From: an uncultured Mycoplasmatota bacterium
GTDB taxonomy: Bacteria; Bacillota_I; Bacilli_A; RF39; UBA660
DNA: 64,000 nucleotides
Direction: 5' to 3'
Assembly: GCA_937944975.1 (NCBI GenBank)
Contig: CALEBF010000002.1
Location: 62,001-126,000 of the forward strand
Every line of letters starts with the position of its first letter. The first letter of the stretch is position 1. The notes below the pieces were generated by a model. That model was not told the DNA's origin. It searched no databases and worked only from the letters and a program-made list of their open reading frames with translations. The position numbers and the translations under genes were made by a program. Positions 50,092-58,900 of the stretch are shown piece after piece.

Positions 50092-50928
50092 ATGGAAAAA
50101 AGAAAAATAGAGGGAACCACTCCTAAAGTTATATTAATGGGATATACACAAACAGTAAATCATCAGGGACCAGATGCGATTGTTGCCGCTGCAGGAAAAT
50201 TATGCTATTCAAAGGTAGGGAGCGATACGATCTTGGACTCTTTATCGGAAGCGAATATTACGAAGTTCGTAAGTAATTTAGCGAGCATGGGACACGAAAG
50301 CCCATTTGAGCACGCATCATTTAATTTTTATATTGAAGGGATTAGTAGAGCATGTTCTCATCAAATCGTAAGACACAGAATTGCTAGTTATTCTCAGCAG
50401 AGTCAACGCTATGTCGATTTAAACGAGACATTTCGCGTCATTATTCCTCCGGCAATTCAAGAGAATGAGAAAGCGACAGAACTTTATCTCGATTCAATAG
50501 AAAAGGACTATAATGCCTATATCGATATTACGGAGGCTTTGTTGGAAGATTATGTAAAGAAAGCTTTGGCAGAAGGAAAAACACTTACACCGAGAGAAAA
50601 GAATCAATTGAAAAAGAAAGCTTTAGAAGATGCACGTTTTGCACTTCCGAATGCATGTGAAACTAAGATTATGATGACGATGAACGCGCGAAGTTTATTT
50701 AACTTTTTTAAAGAACGTTTATGTACACGTGCACAGTGGGAAATTCGTGAGGTGGCAAATCAAATGTTAGATCAAGTGTTAGAAGTTGCTCCTAATATTT
50801 TCATGAATGCAGGTGCTCCATGTGTCTTTGGAAAATGTCCAGAAGGTAAAATGAGTTGTGGGCATCCACAAGAGATGAAAGAAAAACAAAAAACGATTCA
50901 TAAACAGGTGGAGTTGTTGAAAAAATGA
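50092..50928 (+). CDS. thyX: Flavin-dependent thymidylate synthase
   Basis: ThyX makes dTMP from dUMP using FAD and methylene-tetrahydrofolate. The 278-residue protein has the ThyX motif RHRIASYSQQSQRY at about residue 93, preceded by GHESPFEHASFNFY. The C-terminal region holds CVFGKCPEGKMSCG, a cysteine-rich extension beyond the usual 220-250 residues that might bind a metal. The start is ATG 50092 after GAAGGTAGGTGTAACG; the frame upstream lies in the promoter. It overlaps tmk by four bases, placing dTMP synthesis and phosphorylation in one unit. Confidence 0.95.
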   Translation: MEKRKIEGTTPKVILMGYTQTVNHQGPDAIVAAAGKLCYSKVGSDTILDSLSEANITKFVSNLASMGHESPFEHASFNFYIEGISRACSHQIVRHRIASYSQQSQRYVDLNETFRVIIPPAIQENEKATELYLDSIEKDYNAYIDITEALLEDYVKKALAEGKTLTPREKNQLKKKALEDARFALPNACETKIMMTMNARSLFNFFKERLCTRAQWEIREVANQMLDQVLEVAPNIFMNAGAPCVFGKCPEGKMSCGHPQEMKEKQKTIHKQVELLKK

Positions 50929-51602
50929 AGGGAAAGTTAATTGTAATTGAAGGAACTGATTGTTCTGGAAAAGAAACGCAATCAAAGATGTTAATCGAAC
51001 GATTAAAAAAGGATGGATATCCAGTAGAAAAGTTTAGCTTTCCGATGTATGATACACCGACAGGAAAAATGATAGGAGGACCTTATCTTGGAAAATCTTA
51101 CATCTGTGATGGTTGGTTTAAAGAAGGAGCAGATAAAGTAGATCCGAAAGTAGCAGCTTTATATTATGCGGCAGATAGAAGATATAATATGGATAAGATT
51201 GTTTCTTTATTGAATACTGGAGTTCACGTTATATTAGATCGTTATACATATTCTAATATGGCACATCAAGGTGGGAAAATACTGGATACCAATGAAAGAT
51301 TAAATATGTATGCTTGGCTGGATGTATTAGAGTTTAAACTTCTAGAATTACCAAAACCAGATATTGCTATTTTTCTTCATATGCCTTATGAAGCAGCAGA
51401 AGAATTACGTAAACGTCGTTTTAAGAGTGGAGATCAACACGAAATGAATCAAGAACATTTAAAACATGCTGAAAATGCATATCAAGAATTAGCGCAGACA
51501 TATCATTGGAAGACGATTGAATGTGCAAGAGAAAATCGCGCGCGACCGATCGATGAAATCGGGGAAGAAATCTATCAATATATGAAAGAACAATTGTCAT
51601 AA
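50925..51602 (+). CDS. tmk: Thymidylate kinase
   Basis: The 225-residue kinase phosphorylates dTMP to dTDP. It has the P-loop VIEGTDCSGKETQ (about residue 7-19), the DR motif ILDRYTYSNMAHQ (about 105) and a lid region with RKRRFKSGDQHE (about 160). ATG 50925 overlaps the thyX stop in ATGA, so translation is coupled. Length is slightly above the usual 210. A terminator follows. Confidence 0.93.
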   Translation: MKGKLIVIEGTDCSGKETQSKMLIERLKKDGYPVEKFSFPMYDTPTGKMIGGPYLGKSYICDGWFKEGADKVDPKVAALYYAADRRYNMDKIVSLLNTGVHVILDRYTYSNMAHQGGKILDTNERLNMYAWLDVLEFKLLELPKPDIAIFLHMPYEAAEELRKRRFKSGDQHEMNQEHLKHAENAYQELAQTYHWKTIECARENRARPIDEIGEEIYQYMKEQLS

Positions 51603-51603
51603 T

Positions 51604-51629
51604 AGAAAGGTATAAAACCTTTCTTTTTT
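51604..51629 (+). terminator. Terminator of thyX-tmk
   Basis: AGAAAGG and CCTTTCT pair around a seven-base loop and are followed by five T. Confidence 0.8.
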
Positions 51630-51651
51630 CATATGATGAAGTGGTGATAGT

Positions 51652-52341
51652 ATGATGAAATGGATTGCGCACCGTGGGAATGGTGTGACAAAGTATCCTG
51701 AAAATTCATGTGAAGCATTAATGCGAGCATTGTCGCATCCACTGATTGATGGAGTGGAATTGGATGTGCGTTTGACCAAGGATCACGAAGTTGTCATTTT
51801 TCACGATGCGACTTTAGAAAGAATGAGTAATGGTATCGGCTTTGTAAAAGATAAAACATGGAAAGAATTAAAACAACTTACTTTGATTTCAGGAAAGTAT
51901 CATACAAAAATTTCAAAGTTATCCAGTTTTTTAAAACGAGTTCATACTTCTAAAATTATATTGATCGAATTAAAAGAGGAAACGGGAGATTACAAAATTC
52001 TTGCAGATAAAGTATGTCGTATATTGGATCGTTATTCGAATTTGAATTTATATCTTGTATCGTTTCGCGTCGATTTGATGAAATACATCGAAAAGAAGTA
52101 CCCAAAGTATCGTGTTGGTGTGTTTGTGAACCATTTTATCAATTATAAATACGTGCATAATTCTTTTTCGTTTCAGGCAGTAACGCCTGTACTTGTCGAT
52201 AATGTGAACATGAGAAAAGAGACATTCGTCTATGCGATTTATCATCTTAGTACGGTAAAGTCAGTACAAAAAAAGATAGGAAATCATCAAGTAGGTATGA
52301 TTACAGATCAAGCGTTAAAATTTGCAAAAGAACTAAAATAG
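51652..52341 (+). CDS. Glycerophosphodiester phosphodiesterase family protein
   Basis: The 229-residue protein matches GDPD: IAHRGNGVTKYPENSCEA (catalytic histidine, about residue 7), GVELDVRLTKDHEVVIFHD (metal acids and second histidine, about 38-56) and IILIELKEE (later metal-binding glutamate). It should split glycerophosphodiesters to glycerol-3-phosphate and an alcohol. Two adjacent ATG codons (51652, 51655) follow GTGGTGATAGT. There is no signal peptide, so it acts in the cytoplasm. Confidence 0.9.
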   Translation: MMKWIAHRGNGVTKYPENSCEALMRALSHPLIDGVELDVRLTKDHEVVIFHDATLERMSNGIGFVKDKTWKELKQLTLISGKYHTKISKLSSFLKRVHTSKIILIELKEETGDYKILADKVCRILDRYSNLNLYLVSFRVDLMKYIEKKYPKYRVGVFVNHFINYKYVHNSFSFQAVTPVLVDNVNMRKETFVYAIYHLSTVKSVQKKIGNHQVGMITDQALKFAKELK

Positions 52342-52361
52342 AAAGAATTCTATCCTTTTTT
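52338..52361 (+). terminator. Intrinsic terminator
   Basis: ATAGAA and TTCTAT pair around a four-base loop, followed by CC and T. Confidence 0.5.
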
Positions 52362-52391
52362 CGACAAATTCTTTTCAATTCTTCTAATTCG

Positions 52392-52400
52392 TGATAAAAT
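52392..52400 (+). promoter_or_regulatory. Extended -10 promoter
   Basis: TGATAAAAT lies 25 bases before the start codon of the coiled-coil gene; a weak -35 (TTTTCA) is 17 bases upstream. Confidence 0.45.
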
Positions 52401-52425
52401 AAAAGTAACATAGGAGAGTGAGAAA

Positions 52426-53595
52426 ATGAGCAAGAGAACTGAATTTCTAGAACATCTTGATATTCCATTTGATGCACTCCCAAATACGAAAGATTATATC
52501 AATTTAACAGAATTGTTCGACAAACTATATGGATACAAATTTTCAATCAAGAGAAAAGATAAACGAAAAAAAGAGATCGTATTAAAAGTGACGTTAGGTA
52601 AGGACACTTACGATGTACCTGATATAGAAACTTATCAATCTTTGTTCCAAGAACAATTTTCTTTTGCGCATATTGAAACGAAAGAGGCGCTGGAAGATTT
52701 ATGTTGGCGATATGTTCATCTAAAGATGAAGTGGATGAATACAGACAACAAGAATTTAATTTTAGCGATGTTTCCAGGCATAGAAGAATTTTATTTTTTA
52801 TTCCGTGCTTTGCAAAAAACACCATATAAAAAAGATCCGTTTGCAACGTTTGACCTTTCCGATATTTCATTTCATACGATCAATGAATATCTATTTCATT
52901 TAGTATCTGGTGCACAGCAGGAAAAGATTGAACTAGAAGAAAAAAGAGTAGATGAGTTAAAACACCAACGCGATCTTTATGAGCAAGAGTTGAAAGAACA
53001 GCAAATGCGTGAAAAGTTATTGCAAGTGGAACCAACTTATTTAGAGGCAAAGAAAGAGATCGACGAATTAAAAGAACAAGAAACTTACAATCAAGATTGT
53101 ATAGATAATTTGAGAGAAGAAGAGATCGAATATGTGACTTCGAAGGAGATTGCAGAACGCTCTTTATATGATCTATTACAACGTAATTTCTTCATTCGCC
53201 TCTTTAAATATCGCGCTAGAAAAAGATGGGAAGAGATGATTGCACGCGCAACATTAGAAATCGCAAGAGTAAAAGAAGAGATCAAGACGTTGCGAATTGA
53301 AAATAAAGAACTACGGAAACAACTAGATCAAAAGATTAAAGAGATCGAAAAAGAAATCGAAGTGTGTAAGTATCACGAATTCGAGGAAAAACTATCTTAT
53401 TATAAGGCGATCGCCCCAAAGGATGTGACCCCACAGTTAGAAGAAGTCAATCAGATGTTAGCATCTTCTAAATTAGGGCAATTACTCAATGATTTAAAAG
53501 TATTGTACGAAAAAAATAAACAATATTTAAACTTAGAACCAGAGGTCGAGACAAAAGAAGCTGGATATCAATATCAGTTAAAAGAGAATGTGTAA
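52426..53595 (+). CDS. Coiled-coil protein, 389 residues
   Basis: I do not recognise this protein. Residues 1-160 form a mixed domain with a lysine-rich strand region (KRKDKRKKEIVLKVTLG). From about 165 to 325 there is a long charged coiled coil, interrupted near 245-265 by a basic patch (FFIRLFKYRARKRW). No membrane segment or signal is present. It has its own promoter and terminator. A structural or membrane-associated scaffold role is only a guess from composition. Confidence 0.65.
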   Translation: MSKRTEFLEHLDIPFDALPNTKDYINLTELFDKLYGYKFSIKRKDKRKKEIVLKVTLGKDTYDVPDIETYQSLFQEQFSFAHIETKEALEDLCWRYVHLKMKWMNTDNKNLILAMFPGIEEFYFLFRALQKTPYKKDPFATFDLSDISFHTINEYLFHLVSGAQQEKIELEEKRVDELKHQRDLYEQELKEQQMREKLLQVEPTYLEAKKEIDELKEQETYNQDCIDNLREEEIEYVTSKEIAERSLYDLLQRNFFIRLFKYRARKRWEEMIARATLEIARVKEEIKTLRIENKELRKQLDQKIKEIEKEIEVCKYHEFEEKLSYYKAIAPKDVTPQLEEVNQMLASSKLGQLLNDLKVLYEKNKQYLNLEPEVETKEAGYQYQLKENV

Positions 53596-53619
53596 AAAGG
53601 AAGTCAATCTTCCTTTTTT
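53594..53619 (+). terminator. Intrinsic terminator
   Basis: AAAAAGGAAG and CTTCCTTTTT pair around a five-base loop. Confidence 0.75.
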
Positions 53620-53625
53620 GTGACA

Positions 53626-53654
53626 TTGACAGAGAATATGTGTTGTGTTATGAT
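53626..53654 (+). promoter_or_regulatory. Promoter
   Basis: A perfect TTGACA and TATGAT are spaced by 17 bases, upstream of the 53706 gene. Confidence 0.65.
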
Positions 53655-53705
53655 TCTTATGCAGTGTGTTGTAAGCTTTGTGTTTTATATGGAAAGGAAA
53701 GGTTT

Positions 53706-54290
53706 ATGACACAAGAGGATTTAAATCAGTTTTTAGCAGTATTGATGTACGGTTTAGCGCATAATAGTGCACATTATCATGAATGTTGTTATGGAAACAG
53801 ACAAGCGCAAGGGCAAACATATCAAGTGGCACGTATTCCAGTCTTTAAAGTAGATGGCTTTGATACATTACAACAGTTATTTGCAACAAATATGGAAGAG
53901 TATCCAATGTTAAATTATTATTTTCACTGTGATCAATTGATGCAGTCGAGAAAACAATATGAAAACGGACTCAACCAGTTTGCGCGAAATTATCATTTAG
54001 AATTTAAACCAGATCGAAAATATAGTAATTTATACTTTAAAATTACAAGTAATGTCAAACATAAAATTCAATCTGATTTATTGAATGAGATGATTCAAAA
54101 ACAAGAATCTATGCAGTACCCAATCGATGAAATGATGGTAGGAATCGAGCGCGAAATGATTCGTTTTGCCCATGATTTTTATTTGACTAATTTCTTTTCT
54201 AGATTAAAAGATCGTGACACGGAACAAAGAAATGTATATCAAAAAGGAAAAGCATATCAAAAGAGATTACAACCAAAAATAGGATCGTAG
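53706..54290 (+). CDS. Hypothetical protein, 194 residues
   Basis: I recognise no family. The start is placed at ATG 53706 after AAAGGAAAGG; the frame extends upstream into the promoter without a ribosome site. The product is soluble-looking and helical, with a histidine/cysteine-rich start (NSAHYHECCYGN, about residue 20) that might bind a metal. It is convergent with the UPF0316 gene and shares a terminator with it. Confidence 0.65.
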   Translation: MTQEDLNQFLAVLMYGLAHNSAHYHECCYGNRQAQGQTYQVARIPVFKVDGFDTLQQLFATNMEEYPMLNYYFHCDQLMQSRKQYENGLNQFARNYHLEFKPDRKYSNLYFKITSNVKHKIQSDLLNEMIQKQESMQYPIDEMMVGIEREMIRFAHDFYLTNFFSRLKDRDTEQRNVYQKGKAYQKRLQPKIGS

Positions 54291-54305
54291 AGATCCTATT
54301 TTTTT
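54277..54305. terminator. Bidirectional terminator
   Basis: ATAGGATC and GATCCTAT pair around a five-base loop, with A and T runs on both sides, between convergent genes. Confidence 0.7.
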
Positions 54306-54808
54306 GTGTATCCACCATGTACGATTCCTATTTTTTCCGTTACGATCATCGACTTATGATCTATATTTTTGATCATTCGAGCGACTGTATTACGTTTTTT
54401 TCTAGGAACAAAAATTATGAGTACAGACGAAGTTTGTTCTAATCCGTTGCCTTCTAAGACAGTGACTGCGTAGCCTTCGTCACGAATTGCAGAAGTTAAA
54501 ATATCTTCGTTATCTTTCTTTGTAATACCAATTAACATACTATCTCCCATAGCGAGTTTTTCTTCAATTAAACTTCCACAGTAAGATCCGACGAAAGAGC
54601 CTAAAGCGAAGAAAATAATTTTGAGAGGATCTTTTGTAAGGTTTACGACGACCATTCCAGTTACGATTACCCACACGAGTGCGATTGCAAATTGTAAGAA
54701 AGCGCCTAATAGTTTTTTTCCATTTGCGACGACGATAAGTCGTAAGGTTGCAAGGGAATTTTCTATAACCTTCGATATAAAGATAGTAAAGTAGATTACA
54801 ATTTGCAT
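54296..54808 (-). CDS. UPF0316 / DUF2179 membrane protein
   Basis: The 170-residue protein has three hydrophobic helices in the first 85 residues (VIYFTIFISKVIENSLATLRLIVVANGKK, ALVWVIVTGMVVVNL, IIFFALGSFVGSYCGSLIEEK) and a soluble C-terminal DUF2179 domain (about 95-165, DEGYAVTVLEGNGLEQTSSVLIIFVPRKK). This is the UPF0316 layout. The function is unknown. The start at 54808 follows AGGTGATACT on the minus strand. Confidence 0.85.
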   Translation of the reverse strand: MQIVIYFTIFISKVIENSLATLRLIVVANGKKLLGAFLQFAIALVWVIVTGMVVVNLTKDPLKIIFFALGSFVGSYCGSLIEEKLAMGDSMLIGITKKDNEDILTSAIRDEGYAVTVLEGNGLEQTSSVLIIFVPRKKRNTVARMIKNIDHKSMIVTEKIGIVHGGYTKK

Positions 54809-54915
54809 AGTATCACCTAGCATTATTATGCGCGAGTTTTACTTTTTCGATTCATGATAGCACTTTTCTATGACTTTCTTTCATATAACAAGATGTATTA
54901 GAAAGGAGTATATAT

Positions 54916-55473
54916 ATGAATAGTACAGACGATCTTTATTTTAAGGATGTGCTTACTGAAACAGAAAATGGAATTGATATGGAAGCGAATCAGTTGAAAA
55001 TCAATTGCATTACTTCAAATCAGAATAAATTTCATTTAGATAGTGAGGGGAATTTAACAGTAAATAGTATTACGACGACACAAAGAGATACTACAAGTAG
55101 TGATTTATATTATCATCTATATCCGATTGGATCTATTTATATTAGTGTAGATAGCACTAACCCTGCAGCTTATTTTGGTGGTAGTTGGGAACAAATTCGC
55201 GATGTGTTTTTACTTGGTGCTGGCGACACTTATACAGGTGGAACTACTGGAGGAGAGGCAACACATCAATTAAGTGTGCTAGAAATGCCAAGTCATAATC
55301 ATACTATGTTATTTACTTTTTCTGGATCAGGTTCTGGAACTGGAATTCCGTATACAGGAAGTACATCTATTGTTGGTGGGGATGCAACACCATGTCAACA
55401 TACAGGCGGAAATCAAGCACATAATAATATGCCTCCATATTTAACGGTATATATGTGGAAGCGTGTCGCATAA
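54916..55473 (+). CDS. Phage tail-collar-like protein
   Basis: The 185-residue product has a short N-terminal beta region and a tail-collar-like domain from about residue 75: YPIGSIYISVDSTNPAAYFGGSWEQIRDVFLLGAGD, TGGEATHQLSVLEMPSHNH and the ending HNNMPPYLTVYMWKRVA. This module is found at the tips of phage tail fibres and in some surface or secreted proteins. No other phage structural gene is nearby, so it is not a complete prophage. It lies just upstream of the RHS locus and ends in a terminator. ATG 54916 follows AGAAAGGAGTATATAT. Confidence 0.82.
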   Translation: MNSTDDLYFKDVLTETENGIDMEANQLKINCITSNQNKFHLDSEGNLTVNSITTTQRDTTSSDLYYHLYPIGSIYISVDSTNPAAYFGGSWEQIRDVFLLGAGDTYTGGTTGGEATHQLSVLEMPSHNHTMLFTFSGSGSGTGIPYTGSTSIVGGDATPCQHTGGNQAHNNMPPYLTVYMWKRVA

Positions 55474-55495
55474 AAAACATCTTTTGATGTTTTTT
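55472..55495 (+). terminator. Intrinsic terminator
   Basis: AAAAAACATC, a TTTT loop and GATGTTTTTT form the terminator of the tail-collar gene. Confidence 0.75.
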
Positions 55496-55559
55496 CTATT
55501 GGAAATGCCAACGATAAATTTTTCATCCATCATACAGTATTATGAAAGGAGTTGAAAAT

Positions 55560-55901
55560 ATGCATGTGATAGAGCAGTACGATAATACCAAGAAATCATT
55601 AGAATTAATTCGTTTACGAAAACAGGCGATTCAAAAAGAACAAGATGTATTGATAGAAGAACTGAATCATTTGGAAACATTACAATCTAATATGGAAAAA
55701 ATCATAATGGAAATGGAATATAATTTAAAAACATTAACGGGAATCGAACAAAAATTATATTATGAAGTAGTTGTAAATGGCTTAAATGTTAATAAAGCTG
55801 TTGATAAAGTGTCGCTTTATAACGATGTTAGTGTTTCTACAATATGGAAACGTTATTATCCAATGATAAAAGAAAAGTTGGAACAATTAAAAAAGCAGTA
55901 G
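55560..55901 (+). CDS. Small coiled-coil and helix-turn-helix regulator-like protein
   Basis: The 113-residue product has an N-terminal coiled coil (about residues 1-60) and a C-terminal segment LTGIEQKLYYEVVVNGLNVNKAVDKVSLYNDVSVSTIWKRYYPMIKEKL, in which VNKAVDKVSLYNDVSVSTIWKRY reads as a helix-turn-helix of the phage sigma-like or ArpU/RinA kind. I infer DNA binding. The start is ATG 55560 after GAAAGGAGTTGAAAAT. The RHS gene follows after 45 bases that contain an inverted repeat. Confidence 0.6.
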   Translation: MHVIEQYDNTKKSLELIRLRKQAIQKEQDVLIEELNHLETLQSNMEKIIMEMEYNLKTLTGIEQKLYYEVVVNGLNVNKAVDKVSLYNDVSVSTIWKRYYPMIKEKLEQLKKQ

Positions 55902-55913
55902 CGAATTTCTAGT

Positions 55914-55936
55914 TCACTCATTCATAGTATGAGTGA
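55914..55936. repeat. 8-bp inverted repeat at the RHS translation start
   Basis: TCACTCAT and ATGAGTGA are perfect inverted copies around a seven-base centre. The right arm runs into the RHS ribosome site GAGGTGAG. It may be an operator for the preceding regulator-like protein or an RNA hairpin hiding the ribosome site. Confidence 0.55.
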
Positions 55937-55946
55937 GGTGAGAAAA

Positions 55947-58900
55947 ATGAAAGAAAAAAGAGAAATTGTGTCTCTTCGAAAAGCATGTGAAAAACACTTT
56001 TTGATGGAAGACGGAACAATAATTGCCGAAATGTATTCAGAACCGGTACATTATCTTAAAAATGGTATTTATGAAGAAATAGATAATACACTTGAGGAAA
56101 AAGAAGGATATTTTTGTAATCGTAAGAATGAATTTCAGGCAAAGTTTAAGATTGAAACTCATGAAAATGAGTTATTTACAATGGAAAGAGATGGACATAG
56201 ACTTTCTATGTATTTTAAAAGTGAAAAAGATATATGTCCACAATTAAAACATCAAGAACTTTCATATTTTGATTTATTGGATGATATTGATGTTAAATAT
56301 CAAGTATTACCAACGAAAGTAAAAGAAAGTATTATTTTAAAGGAACCGAAGACTACACCAGATACAATAGAGTTTATCATAGATACTGATTTGGAACTTT
56401 ATATTCCAAATGATGGTACAATTCAAGCAAAATTCGGTGAGCAGACTATATTTATTATTGAAGAACCTTATATGATAGATTTTTTTGGAAAAGAAAATCA
56501 TAATTTATACTATTCTTTAGAAAAAAATGACCATCATTATGATGTTTCATTACATTTGGATAAAGAATGGTTAGATCTAGCAACGTTTCCTGTTGCGATC
56601 GATCCGACAATTTCTAGTACTGCGCAGAATAAAATGGTATATGATACTTATATTTTTCCTGGAGATGATCCAGTGAATGCGAACAATGATGAGTTTTTAA
56701 AGATAGGAATTGAAAATGTAAATGGAAATTATCGTGTGAATCGAGCTTTGATTAAATTTGAGTTACCAACGATAGGGACGGGAAGTCAAATTGTTAAAGC
56801 AGAAGCTATAGTAACAGGATATGAAGATATTCAATTTCCTACGCGTGTATCAGATACAATTACAGTTCACCGTGTTACTTCTGATTGGAATGAGGCAACT
56901 GCAAAATGGAGCAATATGAACGCGAATTATGATCCAAGGGTTGAGGATTATGCAACAATTAAGCGTAGTTTAAGAATTTTATATGAAATTACAACAGTGG
57001 AATTTACACATTTTGATATTACTAATTTAGTGAGGCAATGGTATGGCGGAGTACCAAATTATGGGTTTATGTTAAAAACTTATCGAGAACCGTATATTTC
57101 TGAGGATGCTGTTGGGTGGTGTTATTCAAATAACAATCATATTGAAGGATATAATCCAAAACCATACCTTATGATCCAATATAGAAATCAAAATGGGTTA
57201 GAAGATTATATGGATACGTTAGACCAAGGCTTTGAGGATGGAACAGGGCATGTTAATTTATATAACGGAAATTTGACAACTGCTTTTCTTGTTGGATCTA
57301 CACGAGAAGGAAAATTACCTGTTAATTTAATTCTTTATTATAATACAAATGATATTGTATTAAATTATAATTATGGGTATGGAGTAGGTTGTAAATTAAA
57401 TCTACATCAAGAAATAAAAGAGGTAACGATTGAAAATTATACTTTGTTACAGTATTTAGATGAAGATGGTACACTACACTATTTTTATAAAGGAAGCGAT
57501 ATTGGAAAAGATGAAAATACTTATTATGATGAGGATGGACTTTCTCTTACAATTCGTAAAGAAAACGAAAATCTTATTTTAACAGACAATACGGGAAATA
57601 CATTAAAGTTTATAAAAAATAATCAAACATGGTATTTACGAGAAATCAAGAACACCGAAGATTATACTGTTCAAATAGAGTATGATAACGTAAATCGCAT
57701 TTCGAAAATTATAGATACAGATGGTCAAGAAATTTATGTTGTAATTGATGGTCAGAAAGTAACAATATCCAGCATTGAAGATACAGTTATTTTAGATTAT
57801 GATCAACAGTTATTGCTACAAAAAATGACTACCAAAAATGGAATCACATTATTTACTCATAATGGTAATAAAGTAATTGATACAATTACAGATGTGGATG
57901 GAACAAAAATACAATATCAATACTATGATATGGTACCTTACCGTGTGAAGAAGATAAGCGAATATGGTGTTAATAATGGATTAGGAAATTATTTAGATAT
58001 TGTATATGGATATAATGTTACAACGATTACAGATGAAAAAGGACAGTATCATTCTTATACTTTTAATTCTTATGGAAACACAGTAAACTTGTCAAACCTA
58101 AAAAATGGCGAAGATGTATACGACGCTTATGGAACTCAATATCGATATTGGGAACAAAATTTTGAAAATGGTTTGACGGGAAAAGCGAATAAATTACAGG
58201 CTGAGAATCCGACAATTCGGGCAATTAAGAACTATATTAAAAATCCAAGCTTTGAAGAAGCAATGTCACCTACTGCAAATGATGAGACTTTAACTGAGAC
58301 AGTAACTGAAGAATATGCTGTGACTGGTACTCACGCCTTAAAACTTGTCTCGCAAAATGGTGAGGGTACAAAGACATTTGAATTTGATATTCCAAAAGGA
58401 AAGCAATATACGTATAGTCTTTACTTAAAACATATAAAGCCTATCCGTTTAACATTACATTATGATAATACATCGGTAGATAAAATTTGCTATGGCAATG
58501 ATGAATTTTATAGAGAAGAATTAACACTTTATTACCCACTTGAAGCAACAACTAGGTTGAAAGCGACAATTACATTTACTGAACCAGATACAATTTATAT
58601 AGATGATATGCAATTAGAAGAAGGAGAAATAGCAAATCTTTATAATATTATTTATAATGCGGATTTTAGCGATGGTATGAATGGTTGGACAATTACAGCA
58701 CGAAAAAGTAATGATGAAAATATGACACCAATGCCTACCAATCATCAAATTATCAATTTGTCGACTGGACAAACGGCTTTAAAAATGACAGGAGAATTAG
58801 ATAAAACAGAGACACTTACAAAAGATATCTTGATTGCTGGAAAAGCCGGAGACGCATTTGATTTATATTTTTGGTATAAAAATAATGGAATAGAGAGACA

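Noticed and set aside
54916..55901. Complete prophage
   Set aside because: No integrase, capsid, portal, terminase, lysis gene or attachment repeat was seen.
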